This document shows, piece by piece, positions 17,305 to 26,237 of a DNA stretch of 38,406 bases. Below the pieces are notes generated by a model. That model was given only the letters and a program-made list of their open reading frames with translations, searched no databases and was not told the origin of the DNA. The first letter of the stretch is position 1, and each line of letters begins with the position of its first letter. A program made the position numbers and the translations under genes. This DNA comes from Bacillota bacterium (lineage in GTDB: Bacteria > Bacillota > Sulfobacillia > Sulfobacillales > Sulfobacillaceae): assembly GCA_021792935.1 (NCBI GenBank), contig JAJYTS010000008.1, forward strand, positions 1-38,406, given 5' to 3'.

Positions 17305-18735
17305 TCACGGAGACACCTGGTCTAATGCAACCCCTCGCGTGCGTATGCCAAATTGCGCGATGAGGGCGCCAACCACCAAGAAACCGCCGATGATAAAAAA
17401 CGCCGTCAAGACGGGCAAACCCGCGACAAAGGGCACCACCACCAACACCCCGATGCCTCCTCCAAGATGGCCGACTCCGTCCACCAGAGCAAATCCGGTG
17501 GCACGCGCCCGGGTGGGATAGTTTTCCGTGGACCAGGCATAAGTGATGGGCACCCAGAGGTTGAACCCGAAGAACACAATGGCGGATCCAATCATACTGA
17601 GCCAGAGCTGGGTTCCCGCCGCGGCGATAAGAACGCCGCCCAATAAGGTCAATACGGCCGAAATAATGAGCCAGCGCTTGCGCTCAAAAGCCTCGCCAAA
17701 AAGATACGCGGCCACCGCGCAGAGAATAAAGCCGAAGGTGCCAAACGCGGTAATAAGGCCCGCTTCGGGAGTGGCATAATGCAAGGACACCAACAACGAG
17801 GTAAAACCAGAGGCGAAAGAATAAACCGTGACGTAACTGATAAACCACATGGCAACCAAAAGGAAGGTGCGGTTGCGGTAAAGGGCATTGGAAAAAATCG
17901 TCCGGTAGGGCATGGCGGTTCGCTCTTGCACTAAGGAGCGCAACTCCCCCAGAGGCACCAGCGGCCGGCGGCGTTCGGCCCGTCTTTCCATGTCCGCGAC
18001 AATGTTATCCGCCTCCCCCACCCTGCCACGCGCAATGAGCCAGCGTGGCGACTCAGGCATGCGATAGCGCAACAGCACTCCAACCACGGCCAGTAAAGCC
18101 CCTAAGATGTACATCCAGCGCCAGCCGTCCGTAAAGTGGGGACCTGCCGCCGCAAAGGGAAGCCCAAGAGGGAACGGAGTGGACGGGGTGGTTAGCCATA
18201 AGCCTAGCCATACCCCAAAAAATGCGCCTAGCGCCGACATAATGAAGATCAAGGACGTGTATCGGGCGCGGCCATTGCTGGGGGCCACTTCATTGACGTA
18301 GGTGTTAACGATGGCTAGATCGGCCCCGATGCCAATTCCGGTTATGGCCCGAGCCAAGGTAAACATGGCGTAGTGTCCCGTGAACGCCGTCCACAGCGAA
18401 CCTAGCCCGGTTATCGCCATTGTCACCAACAGCATATCGCGGCGGCCAAAGCGGTCCGCTAGAGGGCTTAGCAGCAACGTACCCACTACGTAACCCACCA
18501 AATTTAACAGCACCGGCAAGCCCAAATAATTTGAGGAGGTTACGGCGCTGCAGTGGGGGACAATCGCGGTGCATGTTTCAATAAACGAGACGTTGATATT
18601 AAAGATGTCGTAGAAGGTAAACAGAAAGCCGGCTCCAATGACCACGATGAATAAATAGGGGAACGACCAGACGGAAAGCCGATCCAGCCGGGCTAGAATT
18701 CGCTCCGGGGCATCGGCGGCGGACCGCGCACTCAT
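17305..18735 (-). CDS. MFS transporter (sugar/aromatic-acid permease type)
   Basis: 12-TM pattern; LADRFGRRDMLLVTMAITGLGSLWTA, RALITGIGIGAD-like, RYRMPESPRWLIARGR. Start trimmed to ATG 18735 behind GGAGGAG. Confidence 0.9.
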   Translation of the reverse strand: MSARSAADAPERILARLDRLSVWSFPYLFIVVIGAGFLFTFYDIFNINVSFIETCTAIVPHCSAVTSSNYLGLPVLLNLVGYVVGTLLLSPLADRFGRRDMLLVTMAITGLGSLWTAFTGHYAMFTLARAITGIGIGADLAIVNTYVNEVAPSNGRARYTSLIFIMSALGAFFGVWLGLWLTTPSTPFPLGLPFAAAGPHFTDGWRWMYILGALLAVVGVLLRYRMPESPRWLIARGRVGEADNIVADMERRAERRRPLVPLGELRSLVQERTAMPYRTIFSNALYRNRTFLLVAMWFISYVTVYSFASGFTSLLVSLHYATPEAGLITAFGTFGFILCAVAAYLFGEAFERKRWLIISAVLTLLGGVLIAAAGTQLWLSMIGSAIVFFGFNLWVPITYAWSTENYPTRARATGFALVDGVGHLGGGIGVLVVVPFVAGLPVLTAFFIIGGFLVVGALIAQFGIRTRGVALDQVSP

Positions 18736-18757
18736 GATTTCTCCTCCTTCAATCCTC

Positions 18758-20302
18758 TTAAGGCGACAACGGGGCGTTGGCATTCGCAACGGGGGCTTGT
18801 CTAAGTTGTTCACGAATGCGGGCTTTCGCTAATTTGCCAGTGGGCGTGGTGGGAAGCTTATCCCAAATGACCAGCCGCTCCGGCCACTTGAACTTCGCGA
18901 TGCCGAATTGGGCAAGATGTTGTTGGACCTGAGTCAACGTAATAGATATTGTTGAATTTGTGCGTTCAATGACTAAAGTGGCCCGTTCTCCCAGTCGCGT
19001 GTCAGGTTCGGCCACCAATGCCGCCGTGCGAATCCCTTCTAAAGTTAAGACGGCATGTTCAATTTCCAAGGCGTCGATTTTCACTCCGCCGCGGTTGACA
19101 ATGTCCTTCAGGCGCCCCAGATAGCGAAGCCGGCCCTGATTGCTCCAACTGACGATATCTCCGGTCCTTAGCCACCATTGGCCTTGAGCATCCTGATAGA
19201 GCGCCTCATTAGTTGCCTTTGAATTTCCATAATAGCCATAAAATAGGGACGGTCCGCGAAAAAGCATTTCTCCAGGAACATCGGGCGTCTCAACCACTCG
19301 GCCGCTTTCATCCAGCAGCATGACTTGAGCGCCAGCGCTGGGCCGCCCAATGCTTTCGGCCGCCACCGCCACCTCGTCGCGCCAATGTGTGTACGTGCCG
19401 CCCCCAATTTCGGACATTCCCCAATGGTTCACCAGTTTAGCCTCAAGGCGGCTAAATACCCGGTCCGCTAAATCAGGACTGACGGCTGCGCCAGCGGTGC
19501 GGATTTCCCTCAACGCGACACCTTGGCTCTCCTCCGGGTGCTCCCTGAGATAGTCCAGCAAGTCGCGAATATGCGTGGGCACCATAAACGCGATGGTTGC
19601 GCCCTGGTTGCGACAACTATTCAAGAACCCGCGCGGTCCGTACCGCTCTATGATAATTTGCCGTGCTCCCAGCACCCAGGCTAGATGACACGACAGTATG
19701 CCAAAAAGGTGGGTGAAAGGGCTCGCCGAAATAAAGACATCATCCGCGTTCATTTCCCCATCCCGAGCCACCACGGCGGCGTTGCCCAAAAGAGTTTGAT
19801 GACTGTGAAGGCAAGGTTTCGGCCGCAGCGACTGGGTTCCAGAGGTATAAAAAATGGCGAGCGGCCACTGACCGTCTAGTGGGCGCTCGTTTGCCGCGGT
19901 CGGTTCCGCGGGAATATCCCTAAGCGCCTCCCAGCCTTCCGGGTTCAGCCAAAACGAAGCCCCCACAAATTCCAATAAGGCGTGGCACTCGCGGTCCGTC
20001 AAGGGACGATGCAACGTAGCCATGACCGCGCCCAGTTCTGCCAGGGCAACATGAGCGACCATAAATGCCCAGGAATTGGCGAGCTGCACTCCCACTACCG
20101 TTCCGGCTTTCACCCCGTGGTCTCGATAATTCTCAGCGGCTAAATGCGCCTCGGCCGTCAACTGGCCGTACGTAAAAATACGGGAATCGATTAAGGCGGC
20201 AACACGGTTAGGGGGCACCCGCCGCAGCTGCTCGGTCAATGGTACAACCGCGGGCCGAACCACCGCCTGTAAACGATTGTCATAGTCTAACGGCGTCACC
20301 AT
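18758..20302 (-). CDS. AMP-dependent synthetase/acyl- or aryl-CoA ligase
   Basis: FYTSGTQSLRPKPCLHSHQTLL, NHWGMSEIGGGTYTHW, LRTGDIVSWSNQGRLRYLGRLKDIVNRGGVKIDALEIEHAV, PTTPTGKLAKARIRE. Confidence 0.92.
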   Translation of the reverse strand: MVTPLDYDNRLQAVVRPAVVPLTEQLRRVPPNRVAALIDSRIFTYGQLTAEAHLAAENYRDHGVKAGTVVGVQLANSWAFMVAHVALAELGAVMATLHRPLTDRECHALLEFVGASFWLNPEGWEALRDIPAEPTAANERPLDGQWPLAIFYTSGTQSLRPKPCLHSHQTLLGNAAVVARDGEMNADDVFISASPFTHLFGILSCHLAWVLGARQIIIERYGPRGFLNSCRNQGATIAFMVPTHIRDLLDYLREHPEESQGVALREIRTAGAAVSPDLADRVFSRLEAKLVNHWGMSEIGGGTYTHWRDEVAVAAESIGRPSAGAQVMLLDESGRVVETPDVPGEMLFRGPSLFYGYYGNSKATNEALYQDAQGQWWLRTGDIVSWSNQGRLRYLGRLKDIVNRGGVKIDALEIEHAVLTLEGIRTAALVAEPDTRLGERATLVIERTNSTISITLTQVQQHLAQFGIAKFKWPERLVIWDKLPTTPTGKLAKARIREQLRQAPVANANAPLSP

Positions 20303-20322
20303 GGCGTAACCTCCTAAAAAAT

Positions 20323-20367
20323 TCCGTATTTACACGGATGATATATCTTATACGTTATTTAATTCAA
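20323..20367 (-). promoter_or_regulatory. Predicted promoter (TTGAAT-N16-TATATC) with downstream inverted repeat TCCGT-N6-ACGGA
   Basis: -35 at 20362-20367 and -10 at 20340-20345 on the minus strand. The inverted repeat at 20323-20338 falls just downstream of the -10, before the CoA-ligase RBS. Confidence 0.5.
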
Positions 20368-20390
20368 CCACTCTCCGTTTAATGAACACG

Positions 20391-20645
20391 CTATAACGCG
20401 GATGTATTGAGAGTACCTTTCAGCCAGTCATGATACGAGCGCAGCAAATGGATACTAGCCGTCAGAGCTGTTTCCACCACAAGCGGGGGCAACTTTTCCG
20501 CCAATCGCGCCTGAAGTTCGGGTGGCAGTCCCTCAAAAAGGGTGTTCCAGCCGCGAAATTCCTCGTCGGTAAGGCTTTGCTCCAAGGCGCTCAGCTTGTC
20601 GGACGGCAACTGAGAGTAAAAACTCATAAAATCAGGCCAAATCAT
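20391..20645 (-). CDS. Small hypothetical protein (85-codon ORF)
   Basis: MIWPDFMSFYSQLPSDKLSALEQSLTDEEFRGWNTLFEGLPPELQARLAEKLPPLVVETALTASIHLLRSYHDWLKGTLNTSAL. RBS GGGGAAG; inside the aromatic block. The ORF-track start at 20738 overlaps the upstream monooxygenase. Confidence 0.65.
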   Translation of the reverse strand: MIWPDFMSFYSQLPSDKLSALEQSLTDEEFRGWNTLFEGLPPELQARLAEKLPPLVVETALTASIHLLRSYHDWLKGTLNTSAL

Positions 20646-20661
20646 ACATATCTTCCCCCTA

Positions 20662-21882
20662 TTAATACTTGGTAGAGACCCCCGGAGGACCGGAGCGGGG
20701 GCCATAGGGCCCTTCATCCAGCCAACGGCCAAAGTCATTCCAGACAGGCGCCAGCAAAGCCCCGGCTGTGCGCTTCATCCGCATGCCCGGCGACTCCCCC
20801 TGGATATGTTCCAAAGCGGTTCCAGCCGCGTCTCGGTTATAGCGCGAGGCCCGCAGCCGCTCCTCCGCGAAGGCGTCAATGGCTTGGAGGCGCCCCCCCT
20901 CATCGCCGGTCTGCCTGGCTAGCGCGATGGCCCGTGCGGCCAGCACCGCGTCCGATACCCCGGAGTTGAGGCCTCGCGCCCCAAAGGGGGCAAAAAGGTG
21001 GGCGGCCTCGCCCACCAGCAGTACTCGGCGGAAATCATCGGCCAACCGCTCGGCCACCACCTGCAAAAATTGATAGGTCGAGACCCAGGTCACCCGCTGC
21101 GCATATTTAGCCGCCATGACCTGAGGAAGCCATCCTTCCACCCCGCTTAATTCAGCAAACGCGGATACCTCATCGCCGGAAAATAGCTGCAAATCCACCC
21201 GCCATCCCCCGGAAAAAGGAACAAACAAGACATTGCGCCCGTCCATGGCGGGATGGGCATAATGAAACACGCGTTCCAAGGGAAGAGGCTCCAGGACATC
21301 CTCCGAGACATCCACCACAATAAAAGTGTTGGCGGACCGCATTCCTTCCATGCCAATTCCTGCTTGACGGCGGACCTCCGAGTGCGATCCGTCGGCTCCC
21401 ACTACATAAGGCCCGATCCAAGTTTTACCGCTTCCAGTGACGGCTTTCACTCCGTCCCCGGAAATCTCGAGTTTTTCCACCCGCTCACCCCAATGGACGG
21501 GGATCGCGGCAGCGCGGCAGGCGTCCCATAAATAGCGCTCAATTTCCACTTGCGGCAGGCTGGTAAAGGGAGGCAGTTGGCCACTGGGGGGGTCGGGGTA
21601 GTGACGCATGTATACTTGACGGCCTCGAAATAGAGTCCGCTTGACCGGCCACACCAAACCGTGGCGTGCCATCACAAATCCCAGCCCCGGTGAAATGCTG
21701 TCCAACAACCGCAACGTATCGTTATGCAAATAAATGGCCCGGCTTCCGGGCCGCTGCCGATTTTCATTCTCCGCTTCCAAAATCGCAACCGGCACATGCA
21801 GCTGATGAAGCGCCAAGGCCGCCGTCAATCCGACAGGCCCGGCGCCAACCACTAATGCCGCAGGTGTATGGGGCATTCCCAA
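20662..21882 (-). CDS. FAD-dependent aromatic-ring hydroxylase/monooxygenase (PheA/MhpA-like)
   Basis: ALVVGAGPVGLTAALAL (GxGxxG), YVVGADGSHSEVRR (DG), RVLLVGEAAHLFAPFGARGLNSGVSDA (GD-like) motifs. Confidence 0.88.
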   Translation of the reverse strand: MGMPHTPAALVVGAGPVGLTAALALHQLHVPVAILEAENENRQRPGSRAIYLHNDTLRLLDSISPGLGFVMARHGLVWPVKRTLFRGRQVYMRHYPDPPSGQLPPFTSLPQVEIERYLWDACRAAAIPVHWGERVEKLEISGDGVKAVTGSGKTWIGPYVVGADGSHSEVRRQAGIGMEGMRSANTFIVVDVSEDVLEPLPLERVFHYAHPAMDGRNVLFVPFSGGWRVDLQLFSGDEVSAFAELSGVEGWLPQVMAAKYAQRVTWVSTYQFLQVVAERLADDFRRVLLVGEAAHLFAPFGARGLNSGVSDAVLAARAIALARQTGDEGGRLQAIDAFAEERLRASRYNRDAAGTALEHIQGESPGMRMKRTAGALLAPVWNDFGRWLDEGPYGPRSGPPGVSTKY

Positions 21883-21917
21883 TCCTCCTTGCCACGGTCT
21901 AGATATCCCGAAGGCGT

Positions 21918-23006
21918 TTAACCCGAAAATTCCCCCTCGACCGTCTGCTGTCCAGCGGGATAAGGTTCTTCCCGCTCAAGTCCCAGCTTCTCCATCACCG
22001 GTTGGTCATTGGTGGAGAAAAGATACGCGTCCTCTCCGCCGCTGGCGGCATGTTCATGCCAAGCCCAATTGGGAACGACAAAGGTGTCACCCTGGCGCCA
22101 GGAAAAGCGGATGCCATTAATCACGCTGTTGCCTTGTCCGCGAAAAACATGATAGATGGTGCTGTGCACATGGCGATGCGCCAACGTGTGATGACCCGGG
22201 GGCAGCTTTTGCATCATGGCTCCAATGGTGATGCCGGCTGCCGCGCCCGTAACCGGATTGATATATTCCACGGCAAATCCGTCATAAGGGTCAGGCTCAA
22301 GTAGCGATAGCTGATCAAGAGCATTTCGTGTACGCTGCCACTTAAACACCGCCTGCGGGGCATAGCTGCTGCGGCGGTCTTGCAAAGGACGCAATCCTGA
22401 GGCCGTGTAGCGCTTCGTCGTATACGAGTCTGGCTTAGTCACCGGTTGATTAAATTGCGGATACCGCTCAAAAAACATGACGCCCAACTGATACAGCATG
22501 GGCACGTCGAGAGAATCCAGCCATAGCATGGGCTCGCTGCCGGAGTGCACATGGTCGTGCCAGAGACCAGCCGGGGTGATGAGAAAGTCGCCGGGTTCCA
22601 TCACCACCCGCTCCCCCTCCACAATAGTGGCGGCGCCACTGCCCTGAATAATAAAACGAATGGCATTTTGATTGTGGCGGTGGGATGGAGCCTTTTCACC
22701 CGGCTTCAATAATTGAATGCCAGCATAAAGCGTGTTGGTTAACGCTCCCCATCCCCATGGTTCCAAGGATTCAAATCCAGGATTCATAAAAAATACGACG
22801 CGTCGTTCGCCGCCACGGTCGGGGGTAACCAGATCTCCCGACTCCATGACGTAACGATAGACATCTTGCCACCGCCATAAATAGGCTTGGGCGCGGGGTG
22901 TGGGTTCCTCCGTCATCAGCCGGCCAATGGAGTTCCACAGCGGTCCTAAATGGTGCTGCCGCAATTCCTGATAATAGGCTTGCAGTCGCTCATTCGCATC
23001 CAACAT
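21918..23006 (-). CDS. Gentisate 1,2-dioxygenase-like bicupin
   Basis: PSHRHNQNAIRFIIQGSG...GDFLITPAGLWHDHVHSGSEPMLWLDSLDVP; second cupin LAHRHVHSTIYHVFRGQGNSVINGIRFSWRQGDTFVVPNWAWHEH. Start trimmed to ATG 23006. Confidence 0.85.
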   Translation of the reverse strand: MLDANERLQAYYQELRQHHLGPLWNSIGRLMTEEPTPRAQAYLWRWQDVYRYVMESGDLVTPDRGGERRVVFFMNPGFESLEPWGWGALTNTLYAGIQLLKPGEKAPSHRHNQNAIRFIIQGSGAATIVEGERVVMEPGDFLITPAGLWHDHVHSGSEPMLWLDSLDVPMLYQLGVMFFERYPQFNQPVTKPDSYTTKRYTASGLRPLQDRRSSYAPQAVFKWQRTRNALDQLSLLEPDPYDGFAVEYINPVTGAAAGITIGAMMQKLPPGHHTLAHRHVHSTIYHVFRGQGNSVINGIRFSWRQGDTFVVPNWAWHEHAASGGEDAYLFSTNDQPVMEKLGLEREEPYPAGQQTVEGEFSG

Positions 23007-23191
23007 TGCATAACCTCCCATCAAAATCCCTCTAGAGGCGGTATTCACCGAACGAGCCCACCATACCGTGTTCACTCCGCTTTCGCTAGAGATAGTTCCG
23101 CTATGGTGTACGGAAATTCCTTTCTCGGCCATAAAAGCGGGCAAAGCCGCCATAAAATAGCATTATGGCGGCTCCATCCGTTCCCTGTCCC

Positions 23192-23719
23192 CTACCGTTC
23201 CAGCAGAGAGAATTCCAGCATTTCATCCTGGTCAGGATTAAGCTGGGAAAAGTACTCGCCACGATAGAAAATCAAGGGATGATGCTCGCGCTCGCCAAAA
23301 GTCTCGACCGCCCCGATGACAATGGTATGATCCCCGGCATCGATCGCTTGCGTTTTGTGGCATAAAAACCAGGCGGCAGGGTCGCGTACGATGGGAAACT
23401 CCCCATCCACCGACGCGAGGGGTGGCTGGGATTGCAAACGCTGATGCGGGCGACCAAACACCTCCGCCACGGTCTGCTGCTGTGAATGTAAAATACTGAT
23501 GGTAAAGGACACGTCGGACTCCGAAAGACAGCGGTGCATTTTGGTGGCTTTGCTCACCGATACCGCCACCAAAAGCGGATCGAGGGAGACCGACATGAAG
23601 GCATTGGCGGTCATGCCGTGAATCTCGCTTCCCTGCTTCACCATGATTACCGTTATTCCCGTGGCAAATTTTCCGCAGGCCTGGCGAAACTTCCGCTGCC
23701 GGTCCATTGCCTCCATCAT
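23192..23719 (-). CDS. hpaC: Flavin reductase, HpaC-like
   Basis: KFATGITVIMV, GMTANAFMSVSLDPLLVAVSVSKATKMH; next to the HpaB homologue. Start trimmed to ATG 23719 behind GGAGGAG. Confidence 0.82.
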   Translation of the reverse strand: MMEAMDRQRKFRQACGKFATGITVIMVKQGSEIHGMTANAFMSVSLDPLLVAVSVSKATKMHRCLSESDVSFTISILHSQQQTVAEVFGRPHQRLQSQPPLASVDGEFPIVRDPAAWFLCHKTQAIDAGDHTIVIGAVETFGEREHHPLIFYRGEYFSQLNPDQDEMLEFSLLER

Positions 23720-23744
23720 CGGTTCCTCCTCCCGCTCAATGTGA

Positions 23745-24740
23745 CTAATCAATCATCATGGGCCGATCCGGCAAAGTCGGATCCGTCGTGGAAAGAGGGT
23801 TCCCTTCCCAGTCAAACGCCACCATCGATTCATCAAACCAGCTCTTGGGCGCTGGCGCTCCCCAAAATGTTTGGCGTTGAGGATTTTCCAAATCCCAGCG
23901 GACCGGTTCCCAATCGGGATCCACCAACAAATAGTCGCCGGTAAAGAGCTCGATGCGATTGCCATCCGGATCGCGCAAGTAGAGAAAGAAGGCATTGGTG
24001 GTGCCATGACGCCCCGGCCCTCGCTCGATATTATTGGCCAGTCCCATCGAGGCTAGCCGGTCCGCCGCTCCCAATATACGGTCTTTCGATGGCACAATGA
24101 AAGAGGCGTGATGGTACCGAGGTCCCTTGCCGTTAGAAATGGCCAAATCGTGGGACGTTTGCTTGCGATGCAGCCACGCTCCCCATATGCGGTCGCGGCC
24201 ATTTTCCACGCTAACGGTATATTCACTCATCTCAAAACCAAAATGCCGCTGGTACCAGTCGCTCGCCTCCTCCACTTTAGGGCTAATGTAGTTGGCATGA
24301 TCCAACCGCATCACCTCGGCCCCATGATGGCGGGAAAATTGCTGCAACATCCAGGGAACATGCTCGATTTCATAGAAAAACTCAATCGGGAAGCCAAACG
24401 GGTCATTTGCCCGCAGCACCCGGCCCAAAGCCCGCTCCGCTTTTTCCTCCCAATGCGACCGCACTCCAATGGAGCCAAGATATTGGGCAATGGCGTCGAG
24501 GTCTTGCTCCTTGGCTACCCGAAACCCCACATGGCTCACACCCGGGGCGGAAGCCTGGCGCAAGATGAGATTGTGGTGGGTCCGATCCTCCAAGCCCCTC
24601 AAATATATATGCTGGTCGTCGCGCTCGGTCACGGTAAACCCCACCGCGTCCTCATAAAAGGCCTGGGCGCGATCCAAGTCAGTCACCAAGTACTCCACGT
24701 GATGGGTTCGCAGCACGTTAAATAGCCTTTCCTCCATCAT
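23745..24740 (-). CDS. hpaD: Extradiol (VOC-fold) 3,4-dihydroxyphenylacetate 2,3-dioxygenase
   Basis: HVEYLVTDLDRAQAFYEDAVGF, ANDPFGFPIEFFYEIE, MRLDHANY, YHHASFIVPS, YLRDPDGNRIELFTGDYLLVDPDWEPVRW. Confidence 0.88.
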   Translation of the reverse strand: MMEERLFNVLRTHHVEYLVTDLDRAQAFYEDAVGFTVTERDDQHIYLRGLEDRTHHNLILRQASAPGVSHVGFRVAKEQDLDAIAQYLGSIGVRSHWEEKAERALGRVLRANDPFGFPIEFFYEIEHVPWMLQQFSRHHGAEVMRLDHANYISPKVEEASDWYQRHFGFEMSEYTVSVENGRDRIWGAWLHRKQTSHDLAISNGKGPRYHHASFIVPSKDRILGAADRLASMGLANNIERGPGRHGTTNAFFLYLRDPDGNRIELFTGDYLLVDPDWEPVRWDLENPQRQTFWGAPAPKSWFDESMVAFDWEGNPLSTTDPTLPDRPMMID

Positions 24741-24751
24741 AATGCCTCCTT

Positions 24752-26212
24752 TCAGGATACATCGGACTGATTCAAAAACTCCCGAATAAGCTGTTTGGCC
24801 GGCTCTTTATCGTAACTTTGATAGAGGGCTCCAGCCATGCGCACCGGGTCGCCAAAGAAGAATCGCTCATATAGGACTTGGCGATTGCCAAACGCGGAAA
24901 TAGCGGCATCCCATGCCAGTCGGAATAGGCGGGTGCGATCCAGTGCCGACGTATTGCGGGCTTGATAGAAGCGGTCAATGTCAGGCCGCAGCTCCGGATT
25001 GGCAAAATCCTTTTGCGAAGGGATGGCCATCAGTCCACCGGCCGCCAACTGCTGAAGGATTTCCACCAATCGCGGATACATCTTGGGGAAGGTATTGCGA
25101 GCAATGTTCAAGGGCGTCCACTCAGGCGTCATCACACCCCAGGAATTCATCTTGGCATTGGCCTCGCTGGCAATCAAAAAAGCCTTCATACTTTCCAAGG
25201 CGATGACAACTTCGGCGACCTTCTCCTGCACGTGCTGAAACTGCTCAATTCCTATCGTGTCAACAATAAGACTGGCCACGCCCAAAATAAACTCGGCCTT
25301 GGCCATATTTTTTACGATAACCTGATGGGTCATATGAACAGTGGCGTCCGTATCCGCGTACATGCGGTTGCAGCGGTCACCGTCTTCCAGCAAGAAGATT
25401 CGCTCCCACGGCACCAATACATCATGAAAAACAACCACGGCATCCATTTCCTCAAAGCGCGAACCGAGGGGATGATCAAAATTGGAACGACCGTGATCAA
25501 AGCTCTCGCGGCAAATGAGGCGAAGTCCAGGAGTTGCCAAGGGGAGAGCGAAAGCAAACGCGTAAGGTCTGTCCTCCTCGGTGTTGCGAATTACGGTAGA
25601 CGGAAAGACCAGAATTTCGTCGGAAAGAGGGAGGGTAGCCAGCATACGGGCGCCCCGGATAATCACCCCTTCCGAAGTCTTTTCCACCACCCGGGCCGCC
25701 AAATAGGGATCGGCTTGATGGGCGGCAGATACCGCGCGATTGGATTGCGGCAAAATCAGAGTGTGGGTCAGGCACAAATCATTCTCCCGCACATATTCAT
25801 AATACTTGCAAACGTTGTCGCCAAAGCGAGGGTCTTGCTGCCCAAAAAACCCTGCCGCCCCCGCAATCGCCATCAGCTCGCTGTTAAGGTAATCGGGCGC
25901 GCGACCCATCATGCCATGGGAGTAGCGGGCCCAATGCTGCATCATAATTCGCCTGCGCGCCAAATCCTCTTTGGTGTGCGGCTGCATGAAGGACAGTCCG
26001 GCCAGGTTGCCTGTGGATGGGGACGTATAGGTCATTTCCCCTTGGAGTTCCGGGTCATGCTGCATATCGTACAAATGCGCCACAGACCGGGAAATATTGC
26101 GGAACGCGGGATGATCGGTAATTTTTCCCTGAACCGCCTCGCCATCGATCCATAAATCCCGTTTGGCATTATCCAAATCGTTCAAGTACTGCTCTCCGGT
26201 GCGAATTCCCAT
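24752..26212 (-). CDS. hpaB: 4-hydroxyphenylacetate 3-monooxygenase, oxygenase component
   Basis: RTGEQYLNDLDNAKRDLWIDGEAVQG, SFMQPHTKEDLARRRIMMQHWA, GRAPDYLNSEL, FEEMDAVVVFHDVLVPWERIFL. Confidence 0.92.
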   Translation of the reverse strand: MGIRTGEQYLNDLDNAKRDLWIDGEAVQGKITDHPAFRNISRSVAHLYDMQHDPELQGEMTYTSPSTGNLAGLSFMQPHTKEDLARRRIMMQHWARYSHGMMGRAPDYLNSELMAIAGAAGFFGQQDPRFGDNVCKYYEYVRENDLCLTHTLILPQSNRAVSAAHQADPYLAARVVEKTSEGVIIRGARMLATLPLSDEILVFPSTVIRNTEEDRPYAFAFALPLATPGLRLICRESFDHGRSNFDHPLGSRFEEMDAVVVFHDVLVPWERIFLLEDGDRCNRMYADTDATVHMTHQVIVKNMAKAEFILGVASLIVDTIGIEQFQHVQEKVAEVVIALESMKAFLIASEANAKMNSWGVMTPEWTPLNIARNTFPKMYPRLVEILQQLAAGGLMAIPSQKDFANPELRPDIDRFYQARNTSALDRTRLFRLAWDAAISAFGNRQVLYERFFFGDPVRMAGALYQSYDKEPAKQLIREFLNQSDVS

Positions 26213-26237
26213 GAAAAGCCCTCCTCAAGAGATTATG

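Noticed and set aside
24108-24725. 205-aa plus-strand ORF
   Set aside because: Antisense to hpaD, which has full family motifs.
24962-26155. 397-aa plus-strand ORF
   Set aside because: Fully antisense to the convincing hpaB coding sequence; no recognisable motifs; typical shadow ORF of a GC-rich gene.
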